A stretch of DNA of 64,000 nucleotides from Diplosphaera chodatii. Lineage: Eukaryota; Chlorophyta; Trebouxiophyceae; Prasiolales; Stichococcaceae. Every line of letters starts with the position of its first letter. The stretch's first letter is position 1. Shown here piece by piece: positions 1 through 12,200 of the stretch. Under the pieces are notes generated by a model. It was given only the letters and a program-made list of their open reading frames with translations. It was not told where the DNA came from and searched no databases. The position numbers and the translations under genes are program-made. The stretch spans positions 1,302,001-1,366,000 of the forward strand of contig JAALGY010000001.1 in assembly GCA_032358165.1 (NCBI GenBank), read 5' to 3'.

Positions 1-149
1 GCGGCAGCGCCAGCCCCGGGTTCTGCTGGTGGTACAGCTCCAACGCATGCTGCAGTGCCTGCTGCTGGAAGCCTGACAACGGAGCCTGCGCCTGCTGCTG
101 GGGCTGCTGCGGCTGGTGGTACGCCGGCAGCCCACCCAGCGGCTGCTCC
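1..149 (-). CDS. Gln/Pro-rich exon of an unidentified gene, cut by the window edge
   Basis: The minus strand is open across the first 149 bases and reads as a low-complexity segment rich in Gln, Pro, Leu and Ala, with runs such as HQPQQPQQQAQAP and the tail LYHQQNPGLALP. A plausible splice acceptor (CCAACAG) lies at its upstream side near 150. Such Gln-rich tracts are common in algal transcription or RNA-binding factors, but no domain is visible and I do not assign a function. The plus-strand reading is Cys/Trp/Gly-rich and much less protein-like. Possible upstream exons on the same strand (an ATG near 1213 and another near 2226) are too weak to join. The gene continues beyond base 1. Confidence 0.35.
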
Positions 150-2655
150 AGCCTGTTGGTAGGGGACAAGGGACCTTCGTCAGGGACCTCTCAACATATG
201 TGCACCAAGCAAGGGGCATGGTTGGACCCCGCATGCAGGACGCCTTGCGGGTGGCGTCATATATCTGGCTGCATGATGCGGCAGACGAAAGTTGACTGCA
301 CAAGTCCAGGAGAGCAGAATCGACTTGCCTGCGGCGGGACACGGAGTGCTCGATGGCCGCCGCTTTGCGCTTCTTGTACCGGTTGCTGCGTGCCTCCGCC
401 TCGCACATCTACATGACAAGAAGGGGCTCACATCCTGAGCGGCCGATTGAAGGATATGAATAGTCGTCAACGCAGTGCGTCTGCAGTGTTAATGACAGTT
501 GGCAGTCTGCTAGAACAACCAATATGCACAGCATACTGCATTAACCAATGCAGCTCATTGCAAAGACTGACCTTGCACCAGCCACGAAGGCCATCGCCGC
601 GTGATACATCTGCTGAAAACTCTACACACGGCTTCATGTCCTGTGCAGCGTGCAGGCAGAATGATGATGGACGTTCAACATGACGCCATTGTGATGCCAG
701 GGCTTCAGAGAAAGTCCTGCAGTCTGATGCTACAAGCCAAGCACATCATCCAGTTCCATCACCATACCTGGCAATGCCCGCACTTCTTCCGGCTCTCAGG
801 GAGGAAAGCAGCAGCTGCAGGCACGAACACCATCACACGTCAGAAAGCTCAGAGCATCAACTGGGGACACCGGTGATAGGAAGCAGTCGAGCATTGTGTA
901 CTGCGGTCAACAGTGACACACCTGGACGCTTGTCTGCCCTGCGTGCAACTCTTGCACCTGTGTGCAGGCATGTAAACTACAATGTGGGCATGTGCACCCA
1001 GGACGGTCAACCCGCTGGAAATTGTGCCCAAGTTTACTCGCTGGAACAACTGTCAGGACCCTGGTCGTACATACACACCACTCAGATGAGACGGCTGCGC
1101 ACACGGTGTGTGACCTGCACCCGCAATGCAACCTGGGCCGCAGCGCACCTGGATGGCGGTGGGCGACTGGCAGCGGGTCCGCATACCCAGCGGAGTCATC
1201 AAAAGTCGCCATGGCGGGCATCAAGCGGGCTCCTTGTGAAAGTGTCGTCTCTGCAGGCAGCATGGGCAACAGGTTCAGCTCTCTGACCGCTGTTGCGGGC
1301 TGACACACGCTGCCAACACGGCCTGTGAGACTCGCCAGCAGGAGCATGAGCAATGTCGCCGGCAGGAGCGCGCGTGCTGACGCCTCATCATGCTGTTGCA
1401 AGCCAGCATGCGTCAAGAGCAGCAGGAGGTGAGTCCTCCGACGCGTTGAACGCTGTTCTAACGAGACGCCCCACGGCGGGCGTACTGCCACGAAGCAGTG
1501 TAGTGACTCAGAGTGCTGCTGCGCCCCACCGGTGCCGCACCCTGCCACCTACCGCTGCGCGTGTTCCCTCGCGAAGTGGGATGATCGTCAGGGTGGGTCT
1601 GCTCTGTCGCGCGACAACATGCCCAGCAAGCGGAGGGCGCACAGGACTGGAGGGTTCCCGTGCTGCCTGCCGGCCAGGAAACCGACATGACAGCCCGCAG
1701 GTTGGAATCGATTGCGCATTCACGAAGGCACGTTGACGCAGGCGCGGCGGACTACATGTGCTGTCGTTTGCCCAGCACCGTTGCAAGCTGGCCACCTGGA
1801 CCGCGAGCACAGGCCCTGGCTCGTCGTACATCCTCCTGGCACGGCATGGGGTGCCCCGGCCGGGGACCGCCGACGCCGCCGCAACCAGGCCAGCCAGTAG
1901 GCCACGCGGGCAGTCTCAGGAGTTTCGTTGGGCGGGGGGCACCTGGGGGCCGGGATCCCACGCCCTGGCCAACACGTCCCCTCCTGTCCTTTTAGTAGTG
2001 CGGCCTCACGGCGGCATCATCGGCGGGCTGCTGCTGCTGCGGGGTCCTTGCCGCGTGGGTGGTGGGTCGAAGCGGGCCGTGCCGGTCCGGTGGTGTGAGA
2101 ATGCAATGAGGGCTCCCAGGCAGCAACAGGGCGTAATGCCACCAAAGTTTACTCATCCCAACGCAATGTCTCGCGACCGCATCTCACAGATCTCCGGCGC
2201 CACCTGGGCACCCGGCAACGGCGGCATGATCTGCATTCTGTCAGTCACCCGCCTCTATGGTCTTGCTCTCACATCGTCTTCTGCCCTGCCCGTGCCGCCG
2301 GGCGCAACAGATCGAAAGTGTTGCCAGGTGTAGCTTCCGATGCACCACCAGGAAGGTACTCGTAGTCATGGTAAGGAGGTTTTGGGCATCGACATCTCCA
2401 TTGGGGTGCTCCACGTCTGCCCTTTCGTCACGCTGTGGCTGCCACATTACTGTGCACCATCTGTGTGCAAATCGAGTACCTACAGGTCGTAGATTACCTC
2501 GACTGGTGTAAGTGCTGGTCACTCTAAATGGATACACATCCACCTGAAGGTATTGTAACCGCCTACATTCTGGCGCTTTGGTCACTGGGGTGGGACCCCT
2601 CACAGCAGTGACCTCTGCTGGTGACCGCCCATCATACTGCAAGGTCACACGATGC
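150..2655. other. Stretch without a supported gene
   Basis: No convincing coding exon was found. It should hold the 3' UTR of the glutamine synthetase-like gene (next to 2656) and introns or the promoter of the Gln-rich gene. Two short minus-strand ATG openings (about 1213-1150 and 2226-2190), each followed by a GT, could be 5' exons of the Gln-rich gene. This is a guess from position only. The segment 1850-2080 is GC-rich without repeats. Confidence 0.4.
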
Positions 2656-5281
2656 TCAATAGCGGTTCCACAGCATCTGCCGCTCTGTAGCCAGCGTGGC
2701 ATATTTGAAGTGCTCTGCCTCGTGTCGCTTGAGAACTGTGTATGCCGTGACGAGCGGCTCGCCAATGGTCTCATGCAACCCCGCAACCAGACCTGCAATG
2801 CAGGGATGCTGCAGTACACTGCCAGGATTGTCCAGGCGTGCAATGCTGTCAGGAGCTTCTCAAGCATGATGCAGGGCTTGGGGCCACTGCTGCAGCTGAC
2901 CATACCTGTATTAGTGAACATAGACTCGACTGCCGCGTCCAGGTTGGCTGGCAGTCGACGAATGTGTCTCTGTGTGCATAGTGAGTCGATGTCAGCGCTG
3001 TAGGCAGGCTGTGGTGATCATGTCCCACCAGTCATCATAAGTTTGCATTGGTGATTCAGCGTGCTACACAGTGCTCCGCACACCTGCTGTTGCTCTTCCT
3101 CTGACAGCATCGCGGGGTCGCCACGCATGGGTGATGGCAACCTGCTGCCGCGTCGGAGGCCCAGCAGCCCAGCGGTCGCAATGGCCGCAACTGCAAGGTG
3201 CGGATTGGCCGTGCCATCCATCATCTGTGCGATGCAGCAGTGCCAACAGTTCAGACACACTTCTGTGCAGCACACTGAAGCCTTTTCCCTCTTTCCCTGG
3301 AGCTCCTGTCCACGTGCTGCCACAACAGCAAGGTGGCGGGCAGATGCAGTTTTCGTGCTGCTCCCCACCTTCATCTCGCAGTTCGCACGGCTGCCTGCGT
3401 CCTGTATGAAGCGCAGGGTTGCCTCCCTGTTGTTGAGCCCCCACACCTGCAGCACAGTTCACCAGAACCATTACAGCAGCACAGCCTCCCTGACGGCAGT
3501 GTTTCTATGAAATGCGTCACCCACCACAGTGAGTTTTGCCGACCTGTGCTGCCCTGCAAAAGGTCCAATGCTCTGCACCTGGAAGGCGCCTGCCCAGGCG
3601 CTGGGCTCGATGCGGCGGTAGCTGTTTGGGCTGGCGGCAAGAAAGGGTGCGATGCCGGGCAGGTGCTGCAGCACGCCTGCAATGAAATGCTCTCCTGCCT
3701 CCTGCGCTCAATGGGTGACACATTTGTTGCCGAGGGTAGGCTCACTGTGCCCCGGTTGTGCTGGAGTCACTGCAAACAGGCTGACAGAGTGCAGAGCGCA
3801 GATGAGCGCAGGAGCGGCGGACCTGCAGGCCGTGGGACTCCTCCGGTCCGCCCGACATCAGGTTTGCATCGTCCTGCGGGTACGTGATCTCTGCCAGGTC
3901 AGCAAAAGTCTGCGTTTTGAGTGCGTGCAGGATCAGCAGGCAGCAAAGTCCCAGGTCCGTGTCAATGTCCAAGCACAACCTTCCAGACGCTGAAGTGGAT
4001 GTGGGCGCCGCTGCCGCCACGATGCTCCCAGAGCTTCGGCAAAAAGGACGCAGGGTGCTCCCGCTGAGCCGCTGTGTCCACCACCGCCTCCCGCTGCAGC
4101 ACCAGCGCATCCGCCGCCTCGAACGCGCCCGTGTGCGCCATCGCCAGCTCGAACTGCCCGCCGCCGCTCTCGGCATGGTACTGCTGCACTGTGAGGCCGC
4201 TGCCAAGGGAGGACACGGAGTTGTCATAGGCGTGGTGCCAAACACTGACACAAGGTTGCTGATCAGTGAAGCTGTGTGCATCTGAGCACATGACAGCTTC
4301 CCATGACTCACCTGAGGAGCTGCACTGCCGTGATGATGGCCTCCAGATCTACATGCGCCAGGAAATGCTAACTTTTGAGCACGACACATAGTCAGGTGCA
4401 CACTGGGTCACACACTCAGTTGCTCTGATTGAGCATACCAGCTGGTGCTGTCCAGGATGGCATCTGTTGCAAGTTCTCAGCCACCTTCAGCCGCGGCATC
4501 AGCAGAGGCAGACTGACAATACTGCGAGTCATCCAGCGGCAACAGTTCCTCGCCCCCTGCTCTGTCTGGCGCCTTCGCCAGCAGGTAGAACTCCAGCTCA
4601 CAGCCCACCTGCGTGTTGTGGGTGCGGTTGTACTGTTATCACTGTATCGAGGCCAGGTGAGCTATGACCAGGCACCGTAGTGCATGACGTGCTTTCAGAT
4701 ATCGCGGACGCTTCTTCTGCACACCCATACACCTTCATGGTGATGCCGAACTCGGACTGCAGAGCTGCCAATGTGCGCCGCAGTGCATTGCGAGGGCAGT
4801 AGTCCCATGGCTCCCCTGTGACAGCCACACGCTGCACTGATCAGGAATAGAGGGCTCCTCTGCTTGCCGTCAGCGTGCAGAGTAGCAACAAGCAGGCCCG
4901 CCGACAGTCGCCCTTACCTGATGCCGTGCGCATGTCAACGTGAGTGATGTAGTGCGACTCGCGCCACGGGACCTGCTTCAGGGTGGTCAGGTCCGGCACG
5001 ATGCTCGTCTCGCCGTCGGAGCTGAGCCCCGTGCCAGGGAGTGGCGAGTCGGAGAAGGCGGCCACGGCCATGCAGCCCTGGGTGAGGCCCAGGCCGTGCT
5101 GCGCTGCATCCCTGATCCGGGACGCGGGAATGATGCGGCACCTGCGCACCCCGGCGGCATCGCACCAGAGCAGGCGCAGCCACTTGCACCACCTGGGACA
5201 GGACCACACAGCTTTGTGCGGCGTGGGTACTGACACAACGGGACGTGAACCCTCACGCCGGGCACAGGCATACTTCAGCAT
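2656..5281 (-). CDS. Glutamine synthetase-like enzyme (FluG / type-I GS family), spliced
   Basis: A multi-exon minus-strand gene covering a GS-fold protein. In order the exons carry the beta-grasp region (WLRLLWCDAAGVRRCRIIP, about 5195-5135; GLSSDGETSIVPDL), then GEPWDYCPRNALRRTLAAL (near 4800), VGCELEFYLLAKAP (4615), VQQYHAESGGGQFELAM (4215, the Glu-rich metal site), GGSGAHIHFSVWK (3990, substrate/ATP His region), NLMSGGPEESHGL (3850), NSYRRIEPSAWAGAF (3620), VWGLNNREATLRF (3440) and MDGTANPHLAVAAIATAG (3230). The C-terminus ends RQMLWNRY before TGA at 2658-2656. Family members ligate ammonia or amines to glutamate with ATP, but FluG-type proteins often have other or unknown substrates. No amidohydrolase half was seen. 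The start is uncertain: an open frame begins at 5281, but an ATG at 5560 with a GT donor after 43 nt (5518) could be an alternative first exon. It is head-to-head with PDR transporter 1. Confidence 0.85.
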
Positions 5282-6252
5282 GGCGCCTCACCTCGGCACA
5301 TCCTGCAGTTGTGCTGTGTGGCAAAATGCATCAGATATCAGTCGTCCTGACGCTCAAACTGATATTATGTGTGTAGGATATTGCGGTACACCAAGTGTGC
5401 AGTGAGGCACTCGTGTGTTGATTGACATGCGCTGACAAAGTTGCCAGCTTGGCGGTGGCTCATCCACCGTAGGCAGTGTCAACTTGAAGCTTTCAAGTGC
5501 GCAGGCTACACCCATACCTTCAAGCTCAGGCGATATGGGCGGGTCATCTGCTGCTACCATGCCTGCGAATCACGATCTAAGTGGGGACATGCTCGGATCA
5601 AACGGTCCAACACATGAAGCAGGCAGGAGCCCTTCTCAAGCAGCCCACAAAGAGAATCAAGTCCTCAACATTACACAGACACCCTGCTAGCATGCCCTAG
5701 CCAACAAAGTTGTAAATGCTGCAATGCAAATCGATTCACCGTGCAACGCCGTGCCCAGCCTGGACTGAAGCTAATGCTGCAGGTCTTCTGGGGAAAACAG
5801 CCCTGTAGCAGTGCGACATTGCGTAAAATCGTCGAAGAACCTCCCACACTGTGCCACACGCCGGTTTGCGACTGTATATTGGGTGTGCAAGGTTACGTCC
5901 TGACTTACAAGGTGGTGTAGCAACATCATGACCGGTGGCTGCGGGAGCACATACATGCATGCCACTTCATCCCGGTTGCCGCAGCCAGCAAGTCTGCAGC
6001 CCTGACAGCATGCTGGCATCTGATGTGACGTGCTGCTCGTCACGCATCATTCACAGACTGGCTATATTAGGCGTTTCTGTAGCATATGCGGATCCCAGAT
6101 TTGCTGGGCGGCAATGACGCATGGCGACTGCGCCCCTGACTCATGCAAAAGGGTCCAGCGGGGTGCACCGCAAATCTTAGCTGACGTCAACTCGCTGCAT
6201 TTGACAGCGCTTCCCCAGCCGTGTGCGCTGCTGCGAAGGCACGTACAAGGCC
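5282..6252. promoter_or_regulatory. Intergenic region between divergent GS-like and PDR1 genes
   Basis: This segment of almost 1 kb separates two genes transcribed away from each other, so it should carry both promoters and 5' UTRs. The only coding candidate is a 43-nt minus-strand ATG exon at 5560-5518 (MVAADDPPISPELE followed by GTATGG), which may be the true first exon of the GS-like gene. I see no clear TATA box or regulatory repeat. Confidence 0.4.
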
Positions 6253-9200
6253 ATGGCAGTTAACCTGAATGCGCCGCAAGGCACCCGCTTTGACCCAGAC
6301 GCCGGCAGCATCAGGCGGTTGTCGCGCGGCAGCTTCGATGCAACGCCCTCGCACCATGGCAGCAACGCCGAGGATGACGAGGATGACCTCAGGTGCACTG
6401 TGCATGTCACGCAGTCACATGCATGCTGGCTGATGCATGCCGGCGCCTGGAGAACTGGCGTTCCATGCCAAATTACGCATCGTGCTGGATGAGCTAACCG
6501 AGATAGCGTATGCTCACGTGGGCAGTGGCCTGGCTGCAGGCAAGCAGCCCTGGAGAGGCTGCGGGCACGGCAACTTATGTCAGCAAAGTCGCACCGCCAT
6601 GCGCTGTTGTCCCGCAGACATGACACGGTGGGCACAGCCAGCTTGATGGACATGAGCATTCAGCACATCTTGCCATCGCTGACTGGGATGCGTGCCGCTT
6701 ACACCAGTCTTGTCTCTCAGAAAGCACACGGCTGCACCTGGAACTGCAGGTGACCATCTACGAGGAGGTTGATGTGAAGAAGCTCAGCCGCTCCGAGCGC
6801 AGCATTCTGGTGGCCAGCGCGCTGGCAACACAGGACGTGGATAACGAGCCCTTCTTCCGGCGAGTGCGTGAGCGCATTGACAGGTGACTGTGCTTCTGCG
6901 ACTATGCGGGCCGCATGCCCCTGGCTTGTGGATGGTGCACCCATGAAATGTACGTATTGCTTGAACACAGCCAGCAACATGCAGCACAATGGCCATGTAG
7001 CTCTCAGAAAGGCGCCATCTATTGTCCTGCTATAGGGTCGGGCTAAAGCTCAGCTCTGTCGAGGTCCGCTTCGAGGATGTTTCCATCAACACAGATGTCC
7101 GTGTTGGCAAGGCCGCGCTGCCCTCTGTGCCTGGCGCCATGCTCGACTATGTGCTGGTGCGTAGCCTGCTTCATGCAGGTCGGCACGTGTAGCTGACTGT
7201 GAAAAGGGGCGCTGGGCCTTGATGTTGGTGCTGTTGCTTCCTGCAGTCACCGCTGTCAGCGCTTGGCATCCGGTTTGGACGACGGCAGACGATGCCCATC
7301 CTGAAGGGCTGCACCGGCATTTTGCACCCGGTGCTGCTCGCTCGCTGTCATTGCAGAATTGCAGTGCCGACGCTGATGCTGTTGGTGAATTATCAGGCGT
7401 ACAGCAGTTGCTGAGCTTTTGTTGCAAAATCTGCAGGGCCGGCTGACGCTGCTGCTGGGGCCCCCAGGCTCAGGCAAGAGCACGCTGCTGAAAGCGCTGA
7501 GTGGCAAGCTGGACCGCGGCCTGCACCTGGATGGCGACATCACGTACAATGGCCACAGGTGGGCACTCCAGGCTGTGCACGCAGACCCACAGTGAGCGCA
7601 AGGGGGCCTCGCTTCCAGACCATTGCAGCACATGATATCACACGTCGTGCTGGTTGGCAGGCTGGACGAGTTCGTCTGCCAACGGACGTCCGCATTCATC
7701 GAGCAGCGCGATGTGCACATAGCAGAGCTCACGGTGCGGCTGGAGCTGAAAGCTGTGATGGCATGGTGCACAGAAGCTATTCTGCTGGGCACCTGCTGGA
7801 CACTGGCCATTGCCAATCAGCGCTGCTCTGGTGCATGACACAACCTATGACCACCATGGGTCCAGCTGCTGCTTGTCGCATTAAGCGGCGGCTCAACAAG
7901 TGTGCCGAACCTGCGCAGGTGCGGGAGACACTGGACTTTGCGGCACGGGTGCAGGGCGCGGGGCGGCGGCCGCAGGAGCTGAGGCAGCTGCAGGAATTAG
8001 AGGCCACTGCCGGCTTCCTGCCTGACCCTGAGATCGATGCCTTCATGAAGGTGACGAATTGATATCCGCACACGAGGGCTCGACAATACGAAGGGACAGG
8101 GCACACCCATGGCGTGCCACATCCAGCAGGTGTGCATGTCATTTAACATCTGGTAGCTGCTGCATCTGTGCAGGCTGAAGCTGTTGTGGGGGGGCGCTTC
8201 AGCGTGGCGACCGAGATGATGCTGCGGCTGCTGCAGCTTGAGCATGCAGCTGACACCCCTGTCGGTGAGTGCAGTGCAGACATGCACATGACGTGATGCA
8301 TGTGGCAAACTGTGCTGTTGCATCTGAGCGGTCAGCTGTGCGACAGGACCATGCGAGGCAAGTCTGCCAAGTGACCTGCAGGTGGCCCCTTCGTGCGAGG
8401 CATCAGCGGCGGACAGCGCAAACGCCTGACGACTGGCGAGATGACAGTTGGGTACGTGCTTATTACACCTTGTGCACCCTCACCTTGCCTTACGACACAC
8501 AACAGAGACTCTGACAACTTGTTCCATGAATGCAGGCCGAAGACAACGCTTTTGTGCGGTGAGCACCCTGCAAATAAGTGTACATGGTAGTCACATGGGG
8601 GTGGTCATGCGGGTCGTCCTGTATTTGCTGACAAAGGCACGATCCTCACCTCAGCGACTGCTATGTGTGCAGATGAGGTGTCAAATGGCTTGGACTCCAG
8701 CACAACATACTTTCTTGTTCGCTGTATGCGCAACTTCGTCCACTTCCGTCAGGTGGGTCGGAGTCTGTGCTTTGAGTGGACAGTCACGCAGGGCTGCCCG
8801 CAGAGACTCATCTGCCTGTGTTTCTCCCCACAGGCAACTGTGTTCATGGCGCTGCTTCAGCCAGCGCCTGAAGTTTTCGAGCTCTTTGACGACGTGTGCC
8901 TCCTGTCAGAGGGCCGCATCGTCTTCATGGGCCCAACAGGGCACGTAAGTAGCCCATGGCATTGAATCTGCTTGATAGCGTGTTCGTCAGGTTTGGCAAT
9001 AGTCTGAAAAGCAGGAACACTCCCACCCTGGCAGCCTGCGGTCTGCGACCGATCTTACGTTCGTCCCGCAGGCGCTGCCGTTCTTCGAGTCGCTGGGCTT
9101 CAGGCTGCCAGAGCGCAAGGGCATCGCCGACTTCCTGCAGGAGGTCACCTCTGCGAAGGACCAGCACAAGTACTGCGCCGCCGGCACGGCAGAGCGCTTC

Positions 9201-12200
9201 GTCGATGTGCCAACAATTGCTGTGGCGTTTGCCAAGACTGCAGCGGCCCGTGAAACCGCAGACCAGCTGGCCATGCCCTTTGACAAAGCTGCGTCGCTGC
9301 CGGGCACCTTGGTGAGCTGGTGCAGCTTTGCAAGTCAACGTGTTGCTGCCATGATATGGCCAGGCTTGTCAGTCTGGACTGTTGGCCCCGCTTCAGCTAG
9401 TTATGAGGCCATGCATGTGGTACACAGGTCAAGGAGCGGTATGGCCTTGGCGTGCTGAAGGGACTGAGGGCCATGATGCAGCGCGAGGTCATGCTCACAC
9501 ATCGAAACAGGTGGACATGCACCGTGAGTGCATGACCCCTTCGTTTGCCTCAAGTAATGTGTCCAAGTTGATGTGAGGGTTCTGCCTCCCAACTATCGTG
9601 ACTGCTTTGCAGCTTCATCTACCTGTTCCAGAGCAGTCAAATCATGATCAATGCGCTGCTCACGTCAGCGCTGTTCTTTCGGACAACTCGTCACCCGACC
9701 AGTGTTGAGGAGGCAGAACTCTACCTCGGTGCGTGCGACTTGTACAGCATAAGCGAAACCAACATGAAGTGCAGGTCGCAAAGACCAAGCAGATCGATAC
9801 TACTGTCTCAGAGGTGTTCATTTCACTGATGTGCAGGCGCCCTGTACTTCTCTCTCAACTCGGTATGTGGAAACCACATCTGCAACAGTCACTATTGCTT
9901 CATCTGAATATATGAATGACGTCAGAGCAATGCCACTTGAGATGCTAATCCTCCTCAGAAACAGTCCACATCTCCTGCTTATCAGCATGTTTGTTCTGAT
10001 GCAGATGATGGTGCGAACACGGAGGATCACCGGTGCATGTCAATTGTCCATCTGCCGTGTTGCACATGCACAACACTTGTAACAATTGAGTATTCACATC
10101 CAGACGTTGCAATCGACACCATGTTGCTCTTGACATGCAGTTCAACAACTGGCAAGCGCTCTTCTTCTCTAAAGCGGCTTCTCTTGTGTCATATACTCAA
10201 GTCGGCTCTGCATGTGTTGATGCCTTGTGCTGCTCACAACCGTACTGACACTACTGACAGCATATGTGGCTGTGCAGGGCTGAGTTCTCCATCATCGTTG
10301 GTGGGCCGCAGAGCACTGCAATGCTCACTATGTCGTGCAGACACTTGGTTAACTACCCTTGGCTGCTTACACGTGTTCTTGTCCACTGCAGACCAGCTGC
10401 CCGTCTTCTTCAAGCAGCGCGACAACCTTTTCTTTCGCGCCTGGCAGTTCCACCTGCCACGTGCTATCCTGTCAGTGCCCCAGGCACTCGTTGAAGCCAT
10501 GGTCTGGTCGATCATCACCTACTGGCTTGTTGGCTTTGCCCCTAATACTGGCAGGTGATGCTTGCATGGACATGCCGTGGTTGCGTGAACGGACCACTGT
10601 TGGCAATGGACACATGCGGCAGCATTTGCATTTGCTCAACCTACCATCTGCCTTCTGTGCAGATTCTTCATCTATTGGCTGGTCAACTCGCTCATGCACT
10701 ACAACTCGGTGGCGCTGTTTCGTGTCATGGGGGCGTTCTCACAGACAGCCAGCTATGCAAATGCCACAGCGTACGCCACTATCAACTGCCTGCAGTTCCT
10801 TGCACCCGCTGCAACCTCGAAGCTTGTTGAAGGTGTGCATGAGCTCTGTCACACACACACATCCCCACACATCTCACACATACCCGCTCGCTTCTGATAT
10901 GGCAAGCTCCTGACAACCCTGCGCAGGGTCATCATCACGCTGGTCATGCTGCAGCTGGGCGGCTTCGTCATCCCAAAGTCCCAGATTTGGCCCTGGTGGT
11001 GCGTGTCACCAACCTTGTGTGCCATCATTTTTATAGCCCTGCAACAGTGCATCGTCAAACTTGCCCTGCTGCCATACCCTGCAGGATATGGTTCTACTGG
11101 ATTTCGCCCCTCGCCTGGTGGGTGTGTTGCTCCACACGCTTACCTGTGCTTGCGTGTCGGTCATCAGCCCAGTGTTCGCATGTCATATCAACAACGTTGA
11201 TGTTGCAACGCAGGGGTCAGCGCGCTCTGACTATCAATGTGCGCTTCCTCATCACCCCTGTGAATGGTGATACACATCTTGGAATATGTTTGCGAAGGGT
11301 GATGTGAGGTGGCACCTGAATGCGGTGTCCTGCAACTGCAGGAGTTCACGGCACCAAGGTGGCAGGTGCCTGACGATGTGGTGCCGGGCATCACCCGGGG
11401 AGACAGGCTGCTGCAGGAGTACAACTTCCCGCTGTCGCATGTGAGCAACCTTAAGGAGGTATCCTGACTACCTCAGCTCTGCTGCCAGTGCTCAATGACT
11501 GGATGTGTTCTGCAGTGTTGCTGTTGCTAAGCTGAGCAGGGCTGCATGCTGCTGTGTGCAGTACAATGCCTGGATCTGGGGTGGTGTCGGCGTCATGGTT
11601 CTCTCAGCGGTGGTCCTGAATGCCTGCGTCATCTTCGCGCTCACCTGCCTCAAAGGTATGTGTACGAGCAACTTGGATGTGCATTGCAGCTGAACAAACC
11701 TGTTGGGTTATACGTGGTCCGCCACAAGGGACCAGCTGCTATGCTCCTGCCGTGCAGCGCCAAGACAGGAGGGAGGCACCGTGTCAGCCGAGCTGCTGGA
11801 GCAGAAGCGCGCAGCCCTCGGCAACCCAGGCAGCGAGCAGGCTGCACATGCAGGAGGGAGCAAGCCAGCCATTGTCAGGGTTGAGATGCCACAGGACAGC
11901 GATGGTGAGCGTGCAGCCGAGCCTTCGAGCTCAAGTCCAGCAGACAGTGTGTCAGCGCCAGCCTCAGACAGCAAACCAGCGGCAGTAGGACATAGGCAGG
12001 CAGCACCAGCAGATGGCAATGAGATGTCAGCTGGCAAAGGGGTCAGCCCGCAGCATGCAGATGGCCACGGCAAGGTGGCCGGCAGCACGCTGCCCTTCCA
12101 GCACCTGTGCCTCACATTCAAGCATGGTGCGCCTCTGCTGCGCCTGTAGTGCCCTCAAGCACCCTTCACTTGCAGTTCATGCGTGCAGTGCGAAACATTC

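Noticed and set aside
907..1548. Minus-strand open frame of 213 codons
   Set aside because: Composition is Cys/Arg/His-rich with no motif, no splice context and no protein-like periodicity; probably chance in GC-rich DNA.
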